Below, one piece after another: positions 7,291-14,439 of a DNA stretch of 14,439 nucleotides. The position numbers were made by a program, and so were the translations under genes. The DNA is from Bacteroidales bacterium UBA2030 (lineage in GTDB: Bacteria > Bacteroidota > Bacteroidia > Bacteroidales > TTA-H9). The DNA is taken from assembly GCA_002332755.1 (NCBI GenBank), contig DDBO01000118.1, positions 1 through 14,439 of the forward strand, read 5' to 3'. The number at the start of each line of letters is the position of its first letter. Within the stretch, counting starts at the first letter, position 1. The notes under the pieces were generated by a model. That model saw nothing but the letters and a program-made list of their open reading frames with translations, searched no databases and was not told where the DNA came from.

Positions 7291-9227
7291 TGAAAAAAGC
7301 CTCGGATATTCTGCAATTAGGTAGTCATAAAATTGCCTTCCTGGCCCTAACGGTTTCGGGTATTTTAGCATTATTACCTGCTCTTTTAATTCATAAGCTG
7401 GGAACCGAGGGGGATGTATTTACGCATTATTATATTAGCCTCCAGGCGTGGAAAAACCCTTTGCTGATCCTCGACCTTTGGGGCAGGCCTTTGTTTACCC
7501 TAACTACTATGCCTTTTGCCCTGGCCGGATTCTATTGGTTGAAGGTATATACAGTATTTTTAGGTATTCTCACTGCCTGGCTTGCCTATCTGACGGTCAG
7601 AAAGTTGTCGTTTACGGAAGCTTGGGTGGCAATTCCCCTGGTAATTTTTACCCCCATATTCTATTATTTGCTATTTAATCCTCTTACCGAAACCCTCATG
7701 GCGTTTTTACTGGTTTGGAGTATTTATCTCTTTGCAGAAAAGAAATACGACCTTTCAGCCATTGTGGCCGGGTTCATTCCTTTTGCTAGGCTCGAAGCCT
7801 TTGTAATTTTACCTGTATTCGTTGCAGTATTTTTAATAAAGAAAAAATATCGACCGATTGTTCTACTCATGGGGGGCTATGTTCTCTTCGGACTCATAGG
7901 CTATTTCATTTGGGGTGAATTTTTCTGGTTTGTCTCGAAAAATCCCTATGCAGGGGAAGCGACAGAGCTATATGGCAAAGGGGAGCTTTTTCACTTCATT
8001 AAAAAGACAGACAGCATTCTGGGTTATCCCCTTGCTATTCTGGCTTTAGTCGGTACCTTATTTTGGGGCTACAGAATCTTACAAATGAGGAGGTCGTGGA
8101 AAAAAATGGCCGATGACTTTTCGGTATGGTTGCTCATTGCTGGTGCTTACATGGCCTATTTGAGTGCACACAGTTATTCCTGGTGGTCAGGGAAAGGGAA
8201 TTCGCTTGGACTAGTGAGAGTAATGGGAGCTGTTACTCCTTTGGCAGCGATTATGGCAGTGGCTGGGCTGCATCATATTGGAATGGAACTTGGCAAAATA
8301 AAAATCAGCGACAGATTATTAGCGATAGGGGCTGCGATAATCGTAGCCTTACCTACTTTACAAAAGCACTTCAACTATCACCCATCTGCAGAAGAGATTG
8401 AGTTGAGAAGATCGGTTGAATGGCTGAAAAACAATAATTTACTTGATCGAAAAATCTACTATTTCCATCCCATGGTTGGAATTCTCACCAACAGGGGGGC
8501 CTTTGAAGATGAAAAAGGGGCCATGAAAGTGCATTTCGCAGGTTTTCAGGCTGACCAGGTAACACCGGAAGCCCTCGTAATTTGGGATGCACACTTTGGG
8601 CCCAATGAAGGTCAAACAAGCTTGGAATCACTGCTGGAAAATCCTTCCTTCAAGCTGCTCACCGAAATAACCCCGGAAATCCCTTTTAAGACACTGGGAG
8701 GAAAAGATTTCAAAATCTGTATCTTTGAAAAAGATAAGGATTTCAAAATCACCGGCGAAGCCGACAGCACTTTACATTGGTTTGTCATCAGAAAAGAAGG
8801 ATTTGAAAAACCCGATGAGAAATCACGTAAGAAAATAGATTCTACCCAGGTTCACACCGGAAAATACAGCCGCCTGATGAGCGAAAAAGAGGAATTTCTC
8901 GAATTTTTGAATTCACCCGTTCAAACTCTCGACTTAAAAAATACCGATTCCACCCTTAGAGCAGGGGTTTGGATAAATTACGAACCTGTTGATAGCGAAA
9001 TTGCTGCTTTGGTGGCTGAATTAAAAACAAAAGAGAAATACAAGTACATATCTGCTCCCCTTTCTAACGCAACCATTAAACAAAACGGCTGGCACTATCT
9101 GGAAGTCAGTTTAGACATAAAAAGCGCTGACGCAGAAGGCAATGTGAAAGTCTACATCTGGAACAAAGAGAAGAAAACACTTCGTGCGGATGATTTCATC
9201 CTTGGCTATGGCATGCGGATGCCATAA
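7290..9227 (+). CDS. Polytopic membrane protein, GT-C-like glycosyltransferase with a large soluble C-terminal region
   Basis: I do not recognise a named gene. The 645-residue protein has about ten hydrophobic helices in residues 15-355, then a hydrophilic region (about 360-645) with no further membrane segment. The first loop carries the acidic TEGDVFTHYYISLQAW (39-54) and RPLFTL (66-71). A later loop has HSYSWWSGKGNSLGLVRVMG (294-313). An acidic first loop and a helix-rich N-terminal half are typical of GT-C enzymes that use polyprenyl-phosphate sugars, but the exact family is unsure. The C-terminal part is mixed, with beta-rich stretches near 480-645 that could be a small carbohydrate-binding-like fold. 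The ATG shares its A with the TAA of the symporter gene (TAATG), so translation is coupled. It could glycosylate an envelope component. No link to the sugar released by the NamZ-like protein is shown. Confidence 0.6.
   Translation: MKKASDILQLGSHKIAFLALTVSGILALLPALLIHKLGTEGDVFTHYYISLQAWKNPLLILDLWGRPLFTLTTMPFALAGFYWLKVYTVFLGILTAWLAYLTVRKLSFTEAWVAIPLVIFTPIFYYLLFNPLTETLMAFLLVWSIYLFAEKKYDLSAIVAGFIPFARLEAFVILPVFVAVFLIKKKYRPIVLLMGGYVLFGLIGYFIWGEFFWFVSKNPYAGEATELYGKGELFHFIKKTDSILGYPLAILALVGTLFWGYRILQMRRSWKKMADDFSVWLLIAGAYMAYLSAHSYSWWSGKGNSLGLVRVMGAVTPLAAIMAVAGLHHIGMELGKIKISDRLLAIGAAIIVALPTLQKHFNYHPSAEEIELRRSVEWLKNNNLLDRKIYYFHPMVGILTNRGAFEDEKGAMKVHFAGFQADQVTPEALVIWDAHFGPNEGQTSLESLLENPSFKLLTEITPEIPFKTLGGKDFKICIFEKDKDFKITGEADSTLHWFVIRKEGFEKPDEKSRKKIDSTQVHTGKYSRLMSEKEEFLEFLNSPVQTLDLKNTDSTLRAGVWINYEPVDSEIAALVAELKTKEKYKYISAPLSNATIKQNGWHYLEVSLDIKSADAEGNVKVYIWNKEKKTLRADDFILGYGMRMP
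9207..9226. repeat. Perfect 8-bp inverted repeat spanning the end of the plus-strand operon
   Basis: TATGGCAT (9207-9214) and ATGCCATA (9219-9226) form a hairpin with loop GCGG. It takes in the last codons and most of the TAA stop of the GT-C-like gene. No T-run follows on either strand, so it is not a standard intrinsic terminator. It could still act as a 3' end-stabilising or weak termination structure between the convergent genes, which are only 45 bp apart. Confidence 0.6.
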
Positions 9228-9272
9228 GGAATATGGATCTTCCCAACCAAGTGCTAATTCAATAAATAACAA

Positions 9273-11459
9273 TTACTGTATTTCGATTAATCCAGTATTA
9301 GTGAAATGCCCGATCAGATTTACCTGACCACCTATTCTTTCCCTTAAAGCATGAAGCAGGGCGTGAGATTCATTTTCCGGTACGGCCAGTAGAAGCCCGC
9401 CATTGGTCTGGGCATCGGCAAGTATCACTCTTTGATGTATAGGCAATGTGTCGGCAAACCGAACAGAAGGTTCCACCCATGCCAGATTATCGAGTGACCC
9501 TCCGGGAATTGCACCTGCAAGAGCTAAAGAATCTGCGCCTGGAAGAAAAGGAATATTATCAAATATCAGGCGAGCACCCAGACCTGCAGGTTGGCACATT
9601 TCGAGCAGATGACCCAAAAGACCAAATCCGGTAACATCAGTGCAAGCATGAACGGTAAAATCGACCAATACCTCTGCTGCAATCTTGTTCAGCGAGACAA
9701 GGTTTTGAATCAGAGTCTCATAACACACAGGATCGAGCATGCCCCGTTTGAGGGCGGTTGAAAGGATTCCGGTTCCCAGGGGTTTGGTCAAAAGAATGGC
9801 ATCACCCGGCTTTGCTCCCTGATTGCGAAGAATGCGCTGAGGGTGGACTACTCCGGTTACTGCCAGGCCAAATTTGGGTTCTGTATCCTCCACGGTATGT
9901 CCTCCGGCAATCGGAATCCCTGCCTCTGCAGCCTTATCAGAGGCTCCTCTAAGTATCTCCTCGAGAACTTCAGCCGGCAGGCGACCTGAGGGAAACGCCG
10001 CGATGTTAAGGGCATAAAGAGGTTTTGCACCCATAGCATAAATATCACTCAAAGAATTGGCTGCAGCAATAGCCCCAAAAAGGTAAGGATCATCAACTAT
10101 TGGGGTAAAAAAATCGACAGTGCTTACCAAAGCAACATCATCGCTGATACGGTAAACCATGGCATCGTCGGAAGTTTCGGTTCCCACCAACAGATCAGGA
10201 TGGGTATGAACGGGAAGTTTCTGAAGTATGGATTCAAGCATTTTAGGCCGCAATTTACAGGCACATCCCAAACCATGAGTAAACTGCGTTAGCTTGATTG
10301 CCCCTAAATCTGCAGATTTACTATAAGTAGTTCCTCCCCTGAGTCGTCTCACTGCTTCTACTATTTTACGTATGGAGGCATCTACCTCATTCTGAGTGGT
10401 ATAGCGACCAACTGATAACCGTAGTGTGCCCATTCCCCAGATAATAGGTACATGCATAGCCGAAAGCACATGACTCATATCTACACGGTCGGAATGACAA
10501 GCTGCGCCAGCCGATACGGCAAGTTCTGGAAGTTCTGCTATCAGGGTTTGGGCTTCAATGCCATAAAAACTGAGACTAAGGGTATTAGGTAACCTCAGCG
10601 TTGGATGCCCGTTCACCCTGGCGTCGGTAATTTGTTCGAGGATGCCTTGCTGAAGACGGTCACGGAGCATTTGTAAATGTAAAATATCATCTTGTAGCCT
10701 TTCTGCAGCCAATCGGGAAGCCTCACCTAAAGCAACAATATGAATGACATTTTCTGTCCCCGGCCTCAATCCCCTTTCTTGTCCTGCTCCAAAAATAATT
10801 TTATCGGGATGCAAGCCCCTTCTCATATACAATGCCCCTACACCTTTAGGTGCATAAAGTTTGTGTCCGGCTATCGAAAGAAGATCAATCCCTAAGTCCT
10901 TAACACTAACTTTCACTTTTCCCAAACTTTGAGCTGCGTCGGTATGCATAATTATTCCTGCCTCCCGAGCTATTACTGCAATTTCAGCAATGGGTTGCAA
11001 ACTGCCCGTTTCGTTGTTTGAGTGCATTATTGATATCAAAATAGTCTCCGGCCTCAGGTTTTTTCTAACATCTTCAGGATCTACCCGGCCAAAGTCATCT
11101 ACGGGAAGATAGGTTACTGAAAAACCCTGCTTCTCGAGCCAGGCACAGACTTCCAGAATTGCAGGATGCTCAATTGCACTGGTGATGATATGGTTTCCTT
11201 TTTGTCGCAGAACCTGAGCCATTCCCCTTAAAGCCATGTTGTTTGACTCTGTTCCTCCACTGGTAAATATTATTTCATCGGGGAAGGCATCAATCAAAGC
11301 TGCTACCTGTTGCCTCGCTTTTTCAACGGCTAATTTGGCAGTTACCCCCAGCCTATGTGTACTTGAAGGATTCCCAAAATGCTCACGTATATAGGGCTGC
11401 ATGGCTTCGGCGACTTCAGGAGCCAGGGGTGTTGTAGCGTTATAGTCGAGATAGATCAT
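9273..11459 (-). CDS. selD: Fusion of a selenocysteine lyase-like cysteine desulfurase with selenophosphate synthetase (SelD)
   Basis: Residues 1 to about 375 are a PLP-dependent class V aminotransferase-fold desulfurase. They include LDYNATTPL (4-12), SGGTESNN (67-74), the PLP lysine Lys200 in AGHKLYAP, GQERGLRPGTEN (226-237) and the catalytic Cys321 in SAGAACHSD. The GAACHSD...LRLSVGRYTT pattern resembles animal selenocysteine lyase more than IscS. Residues about 385-728 are a full-length SelD: HGLGCACK (395-402) with catalytic Cys399 and Lys402, TSDDAMVY (429-436), VDFFTPIVDDP (448-458), GGHTVEDTEP (519-528), TDVTGFGLLGH (607-617) and DAQTNGGLL (682-690). Position 399 is a TGT cysteine codon, not TGA. 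SelD makes selenophosphate from ATP and selenide for selenocysteine or selenouridine synthesis. The desulfurase half would supply the selenium. The reading frame runs across the junction without a break. It is convergent with the GT-C-like gene and 144 bp from the peptidase gene upstream. Confidence 0.95.
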   Translation of the reverse strand: MIYLDYNATTPLAPEVAEAMQPYIREHFGNPSSTHRLGVTAKLAVEKARQQVAALIDAFPDEIIFTSGGTESNNMALRGMAQVLRQKGNHIITSAIEHPAILEVCAWLEKQGFSVTYLPVDDFGRVDPEDVRKNLRPETILISIMHSNNETGSLQPIAEIAVIAREAGIIMHTDAAQSLGKVKVSVKDLGIDLLSIAGHKLYAPKGVGALYMRRGLHPDKIIFGAGQERGLRPGTENVIHIVALGEASRLAAERLQDDILHLQMLRDRLQQGILEQITDARVNGHPTLRLPNTLSLSFYGIEAQTLIAELPELAVSAGAACHSDRVDMSHVLSAMHVPIIWGMGTLRLSVGRYTTQNEVDASIRKIVEAVRRLRGGTTYSKSADLGAIKLTQFTHGLGCACKLRPKMLESILQKLPVHTHPDLLVGTETSDDAMVYRISDDVALVSTVDFFTPIVDDPYLFGAIAAANSLSDIYAMGAKPLYALNIAAFPSGRLPAEVLEEILRGASDKAAEAGIPIAGGHTVEDTEPKFGLAVTGVVHPQRILRNQGAKPGDAILLTKPLGTGILSTALKRGMLDPVCYETLIQNLVSLNKIAAEVLVDFTVHACTDVTGFGLLGHLLEMCQPAGLGARLIFDNIPFLPGADSLALAGAIPGGSLDNLAWVEPSVRFADTLPIHQRVILADAQTNGGLLLAVPENESHALLHALRERIGGQVNLIGHFTNTGLIEIQ

Positions 11460-11603
11460 AATTTGAGCTTTTTTGGTGTAACAACATTATATAAGCTTTC
11501 CTTACCTATCCAGGGGTATTTTATGTTTAAAAGCGTCTACAAATGCAAGCATGTGAATAGAGACTCCCAGGAAAGTGAGCAAAAATGAATTTATTATCAC
11601 TTA

Positions 11604-13916
11604 TCATTTGATGGAGAAAGCTTCTGATGCAATAAATTTTCCCCTGGAGTCAGTCACTCGGATCCAATACGTAGCCTTATTCAACCCATGGGTGGTAAAA
11701 TCAAATCGATTGCCAGTGTTTGAAACGTTATAAACCCTAACAGTCCTGCCATTGAGGTCGATGATTTCTAATAAAGCAGGCTGGCTGTAAGAATTTATCT
11801 CAACGGAAACCCTATCGGTTGAGGGGTTAGGATAGATAAGTAAAATACGCTTGCCCTCCTGTTGAAGTTTAGGCCTCCCGACATACAACTCGTCCCACGA
11901 GGCAAGTGTATATTCACCCGGCTGCAGGTTGTTTACAAAAATATATCCCGTCAGAGACCCTGTGCGTGTGAAGGGTATGCCTTGCCAGTCGGCAGCAGGA
12001 TTAGGCCTGTAAAGGATAACCAGGGAATCGTTAAGATTTTGGAGAAGAGTCTGGTCGAGGTAAGCAGGGCGACTATAATAAAAACGACCTGTAGCTTGAG
12101 GAACAGGGCCGGCCATATCGATGCGCCAGTAACGGTAATCGGATAATGTGAGGCCCGGAGTCGGGGTTTTCAGGCTATCGGGGGCAGTCCAGTTATGTGT
12201 TACCCTTACAAATACTGAGTCCTGCAATTGATCGACCGACAACCTGAAATAGGTATTATCAAAATCGTAATCACCTGCAGATTTAATAACTTTTTGAAAA
12301 TCGGTGGTTGCATCGGCTATACGGTCGAAGGGGTCTGCCAGGCACAACAAAGGATGAAAAGGCAGGGTGAATGCAGCCACACCATATTCCCCTGAAAATT
12401 GCATAACCCGTTCGGTAATATTCCAGTTGTCATCCAGAAAGCCCAAAAACAGACGGTTATGGTTGAAAATCGGAGCTGGTCCTTTGGATTTCTGATGTAT
12501 ATATACGGTAACAATAAACTGGTTTCCCGAAGGGGCGACACTCATTGAATCTACCACGAAGCCAGGGAATCCCGGCGAGAACACCCATCCATCGAAGAAA
12601 GCAGTCATATCTATACCAGTATATGCACTTAAAAAATCGCGTAATTGAAAAGAAGAAACGGGCTGAAAGGCAAAAGAATCTAAAAATGCCTGCATAGCAG
12701 GAAAGAAAAGGCTGTCGCCCAAATAATTACGCAAAGTATGAACCACCACTCCACCCTTTTGATACACCGTTTCACCATAAGTATAGGCATTGGGTATGCC
12801 GAAAAGAGCCCTGTAACCCTGGTCTTTTATATGACACAGGCGGAGCACCGATGCCAACTTTTGATTCATATTGTTGCGATAGGCATCATATCCATATATC
12901 CCCTCCCGATAAAGCGATTCGTTGAAGACTGCCCATCCTTCGTTGAGCCACATGTCTTCGGGGGAAGAACAAGTAATTTTATCGCCAAACCACATGTGTG
13001 ACAGTTCATGAGCATATAACCATTCACTTGAGCTATTGAGAGAAGAAACAGGAAAGGCCACATTGGCGGCATGCTCCATTGCCCCTTCAATAGTTCCCAC
13101 ATATCCCACTCGCTCGAAGGGATAAGGTCCCCAATGAGACTCATAAACCGACAAAATGCCATCCAAATTTGCAAACAGACCTGCAACTGCCATGGAGTCG
13201 CCCGGACGGAAAAAAAGGGAAACCGGTACAGGCCCCGCTATTCCATTATACACATGGCTAAATTCCTGATAATCAGCCACTGCGACCGAGGCAAGATATG
13301 CCGGAATAGTCTGATTCATACGCCAATGCCATGTAATTGTGCTGTTTGGCTGAGGCGTTGACCCTAAAAAAACTCCTCCACATACAGCTTTTTTATCAGA
13401 TTCCGTAGTGATAAAATAATCGTAAGTTGCTCTATCTATAAAATCATCTACACATGGGAACCAGGCCCTGCCATAGTTATGCGGATCGGCCTGAAAGGCA
13501 ACACCCAGGTTATAGGCAATCCATGAATTGAAATGAAAACCACCCCAACCCGCAGGCTCCACCACAGGTGTACCATGATACCTAATTCTGACTTTAAGGG
13601 TATCTCCTATCGATGCCGGGTTCGGCAAAGGAATTCTCAGGGTTTTATCATCTCGAGCCCACGATAAAACTGACTGACCGTTCACCTTCACCGAATCGAC
13701 GGTAAGTGCAAGCAAATCAATGGGAATATGGGCAATTGGGTTCATTTTGGGCGTTAAAGTCAGGATGGCATAACCATCGAGGTTTTTAGCGCTAAAATTC
13801 ATGATACTGAGGTGCAACTCGTAGTGCACAACATCAATAGTATCGCTTTTCAATCCCTGTGCCCGGATTGAAAGTAGGCTAAAAAACAATGCCGACAGGA
13901 GATAAAGCCTTTTCAT
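11604..13916 (-). CDS. Secreted M1-family metallopeptidase (aminopeptidase-like) with a T9SS C-terminal sorting domain
   Basis: This 770-residue protein has a signal peptide (about 1-20, MKRLYLLSALFFSLLSIRAQ). A beta-rich M1 N-terminal domain follows, then the catalytic domain with GAMEH (278-282, the position of the GAMEN motif), the zinc site HELSH (303-307) and the third ligand Glu326 in NEGWAVFNE. Family members cleave residues from peptide N-termini using zinc. The last 75 or so residues (from LLIYPNPSTDRVSVEI to the terminal SEAFSIK) are a type A T9SS sorting domain, so the protein is exported across the outer membrane and released or attached at the surface. An in-frame ATG at 13958 would add 14 residues before the signal peptide. 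The start at 13916 is preferred because it begins the signal peptide and lies 18 nt past a TAnnTTTG element. It is probably used for external protein degradation. Confidence 0.93.
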   Translation of the reverse strand: MKRLYLLSALFFSLLSIRAQGLKSDTIDVVHYELHLSIMNFSAKNLDGYAILTLTPKMNPIAHIPIDLLALTVDSVKVNGQSVLSWARDDKTLRIPLPNPASIGDTLKVRIRYHGTPVVEPAGWGGFHFNSWIAYNLGVAFQADPHNYGRAWFPCVDDFIDRATYDYFITTESDKKAVCGGVFLGSTPQPNSTITWHWRMNQTIPAYLASVAVADYQEFSHVYNGIAGPVPVSLFFRPGDSMAVAGLFANLDGILSVYESHWGPYPFERVGYVGTIEGAMEHAANVAFPVSSLNSSSEWLYAHELSHMWFGDKITCSSPEDMWLNEGWAVFNESLYREGIYGYDAYRNNMNQKLASVLRLCHIKDQGYRALFGIPNAYTYGETVYQKGGVVVHTLRNYLGDSLFFPAMQAFLDSFAFQPVSSFQLRDFLSAYTGIDMTAFFDGWVFSPGFPGFVVDSMSVAPSGNQFIVTVYIHQKSKGPAPIFNHNRLFLGFLDDNWNITERVMQFSGEYGVAAFTLPFHPLLCLADPFDRIADATTDFQKVIKSAGDYDFDNTYFRLSVDQLQDSVFVRVTHNWTAPDSLKTPTPGLTLSDYRYWRIDMAGPVPQATGRFYYSRPAYLDQTLLQNLNDSLVILYRPNPAADWQGIPFTRTGSLTGYIFVNNLQPGEYTLASWDELYVGRPKLQQEGKRILLIYPNPSTDRVSVEINSYSQPALLEIIDLNGRTVRVYNVSNTGNRFDFTTHGLNKATYWIRVTDSRGKFIASEAFSIK

Positions 13917-13934
13917 CACAAATGGTTTTATTGG

Positions 13935-13942
13935 CAAAAATA
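13935..13942 (-). promoter_or_regulatory. Candidate -7 promoter element of the M1 peptidase gene
   Basis: TATTTTTG on the minus strand (13942-13935) matches TAnnTTTG exactly and ends 18 nt before the ATG at 13916. It lies downstream of the alternative upstream ATG (13958), so a transcript from here would exclude the longer version. No good -33 TTTG is present. Confidence 0.55.
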
Positions 13943-14093
13943 AACATGCCTGGTACATATTTACGCCTTTCTGCGAAATTATGATTCCTTTCGACTAGGA
14001 AGAATCAGGTATAAAAATATCGTATCGCCTCAAAAGCGGTGAAAGAACCGTACTTAATAATTCACATGGCAGGACATGCATGAGTTTATAGCA

Positions 14094-14127
14094 TTTGTCA
14101 AAATTTTCAAATGAAATAGTACCTTTG
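14094..14127 (+). promoter_or_regulatory. Promoter of the ArsC-family gene
   Basis: TTTG at 14094-14097 and TACCTTTG at 14120-14127, 22 bp apart, match the Bacteroidota -33/-7 consensus. The -7 element ends 20 nt before the ATG at 14148, the same distance as at the NamZ-like gene. The rest of the 231-bp gap to the peptidase start holds only weak short hairpins (for example within 13983-14006), and I see no gene in it. Confidence 0.65.
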
Positions 14128-14147
14128 AAATACCAAAATCCGGTTGT

Positions 14148-14439
14148 ATGCTGAGAGTATATCACAATCCACGTTGCCGAAAATCAAGGGCAGGCTTAGA
14201 GCAGGTGAAAAGCATGGGATTAGAACCTGAAATTGTGGAATATATCAAAAAACCATTTACCACAGATCAGTTGCGCAAGCTATTGATAAAGCTCAACCTT
14301 AAGCCTACAGATATTATCCGCAAACAGGAAGAATTATACAAAAAAGAACTTAAGGGTAGAAAATTTACCGAAGAAGAGTGGATAAAAATTTTGTGCGATA
14401 ATCCGCAGCTTATTCGACGCCCTATTGTCGAAGTCGAAT
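14148..14439 (+). CDS. ArsC-family (thioredoxin-fold) arsenate reductase-like protein, cut by the right edge
   Basis: Ninety-seven residues are readable from ATG 14148 to the window edge. The protein begins MLRVYHNPRCRKSRAGLEQV, with the single active-site cysteine Cys10 in the NPxCxxSR context of glutaredoxin-type arsenate reductases. It ends near IRRPIVEVE, the Arg-Pro region (about 88-93) that contributes the second arginine and the cis-proline of the fold. Family members are usually about 112-118 residues, so only some 15-20 C-terminal residues are missing. ArsC enzymes reduce arsenate to arsenite with glutathione or glutaredoxin. Many ArsC/YffB/Spx relatives have other or unknown roles, and no arsenite pump or ArsR gene is visible here, so the enzyme function is not proven. 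A well-placed promoter lies just upstream. The gene is divergent from the M1 peptidase. Confidence 0.88.
   Translation, partial: MLRVYHNPRCRKSRAGLEQVKSMGLEPEIVEYIKKPFTTDQLRKLLIKLNLKPTDIIRKQEELYKKELKGRKFTEEEWIKILCDNPQLIRRPIVEVE

Noticed and set aside
9207..9226. The hairpin at the end of the GT-C-like gene as a rho-independent terminator.
   Set aside because: The stem is only 8 bp and no T-run follows on either strand.
10254..10277. A possible selenocysteine (TGA) at the SelD active site, as in many SelD proteins.
   Set aside because: The codons read GGA TGT GCC TGT AAA on the minus strand, so both positions are cysteine.
11460..11603. A promoter, riboswitch or terminator between the peptidase gene and the lyase-SelD gene.
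   Set aside because: The best promoter match (CATTTTTG at 11587-11580, minus) misses the consensus by one base and would leave a 120-nt leader. The only stems found are short with long loops.
12738..13361. Open frames of 87-106 codons on either strand inside the M1 peptidase gene.
   Set aside because: They lie within a clearly conserved coding sequence (GAMEH, HELSH, NEGWA), have no domain signature and read as shadow frames.
13917..13958. A 14-residue N-terminal extension of the M1 peptidase from an ATG at 13958.
   Set aside because: The extension would precede a normal signal peptide starting at 13916, and a TAnnTTTG element lies between the two ATGs.

Overview
The window looks like a chromosomal segment from a member of the Bacteroidota. 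Three things suggest this. A large secreted peptidase ends in a type IX secretion (T9SS) sorting domain. Four genes are preceded by perfect copies of the Bacteroidota -7 promoter element TAnnTTTG. Start codons generally lack clear Shine-Dalgarno sequences. The content implies an organism able to respire anaerobically with nitrite, using c-type cytochromes.

Layout. Bases 1-218 (minus) hold the start of a gene cut by the left edge. It overlaps an ECF-type sigma factor gene (211-792, minus) and is probably its anti-sigma or regulatory partner. Bases 793-1102 carry no convincing gene, but contain a perfect 12-bp triple repeat and the terminator of the next operon. Bases 1103-4495 (minus) are a compact three-gene operon in transcription order: outer-membrane beta-barrel of the alginate-export type, nrfH, nrfA. 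Both gaps are exactly 12 bp. NrfH takes electrons from menaquinol, and periplasmic NrfA reduces nitrite to ammonium. The barrel probably supplies an outer-membrane channel.

Bases 4496-4635 are a divergent promoter region. From it a plus-strand operon runs to 9227: a NamZ/DUF1343 exo-N-acetylmuramidase-like lipoprotein, a sodium:solute symporter (3 bp gap), and a polytopic GT-C-like membrane protein (start and stop codons overlap). The first two fit release and uptake of a cell-wall sugar such as MurNAc. The role of the third is open.

Convergent to this operon lies the most unusual gene, 9273-11459 (minus). It is a single 728-residue polypeptide joining a selenocysteine lyase-like cysteine desulfurase to a complete SelD (selenophosphate synthetase), with both active sites intact. 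It could release selenium from (seleno)cysteine and convert it to selenophosphate in one protein. No selA, selB, tRNA-Sec or selenouridine synthase gene is visible here.

Upstream of it (11604-13916, minus) is a secreted M1-family metallopeptidase with a T9SS tail. A divergent ArsC-family arsenate reductase-like gene (14148 to the right edge) is truncated by the window.

I see no tRNA, rRNA, CRISPR array or insertion sequence. No single unknown multi-gene system is evident. The points most worth following are the lyase-SelD fusion, the barrel-nrfHA arrangement and the NamZ-symporter-GT-C operon.
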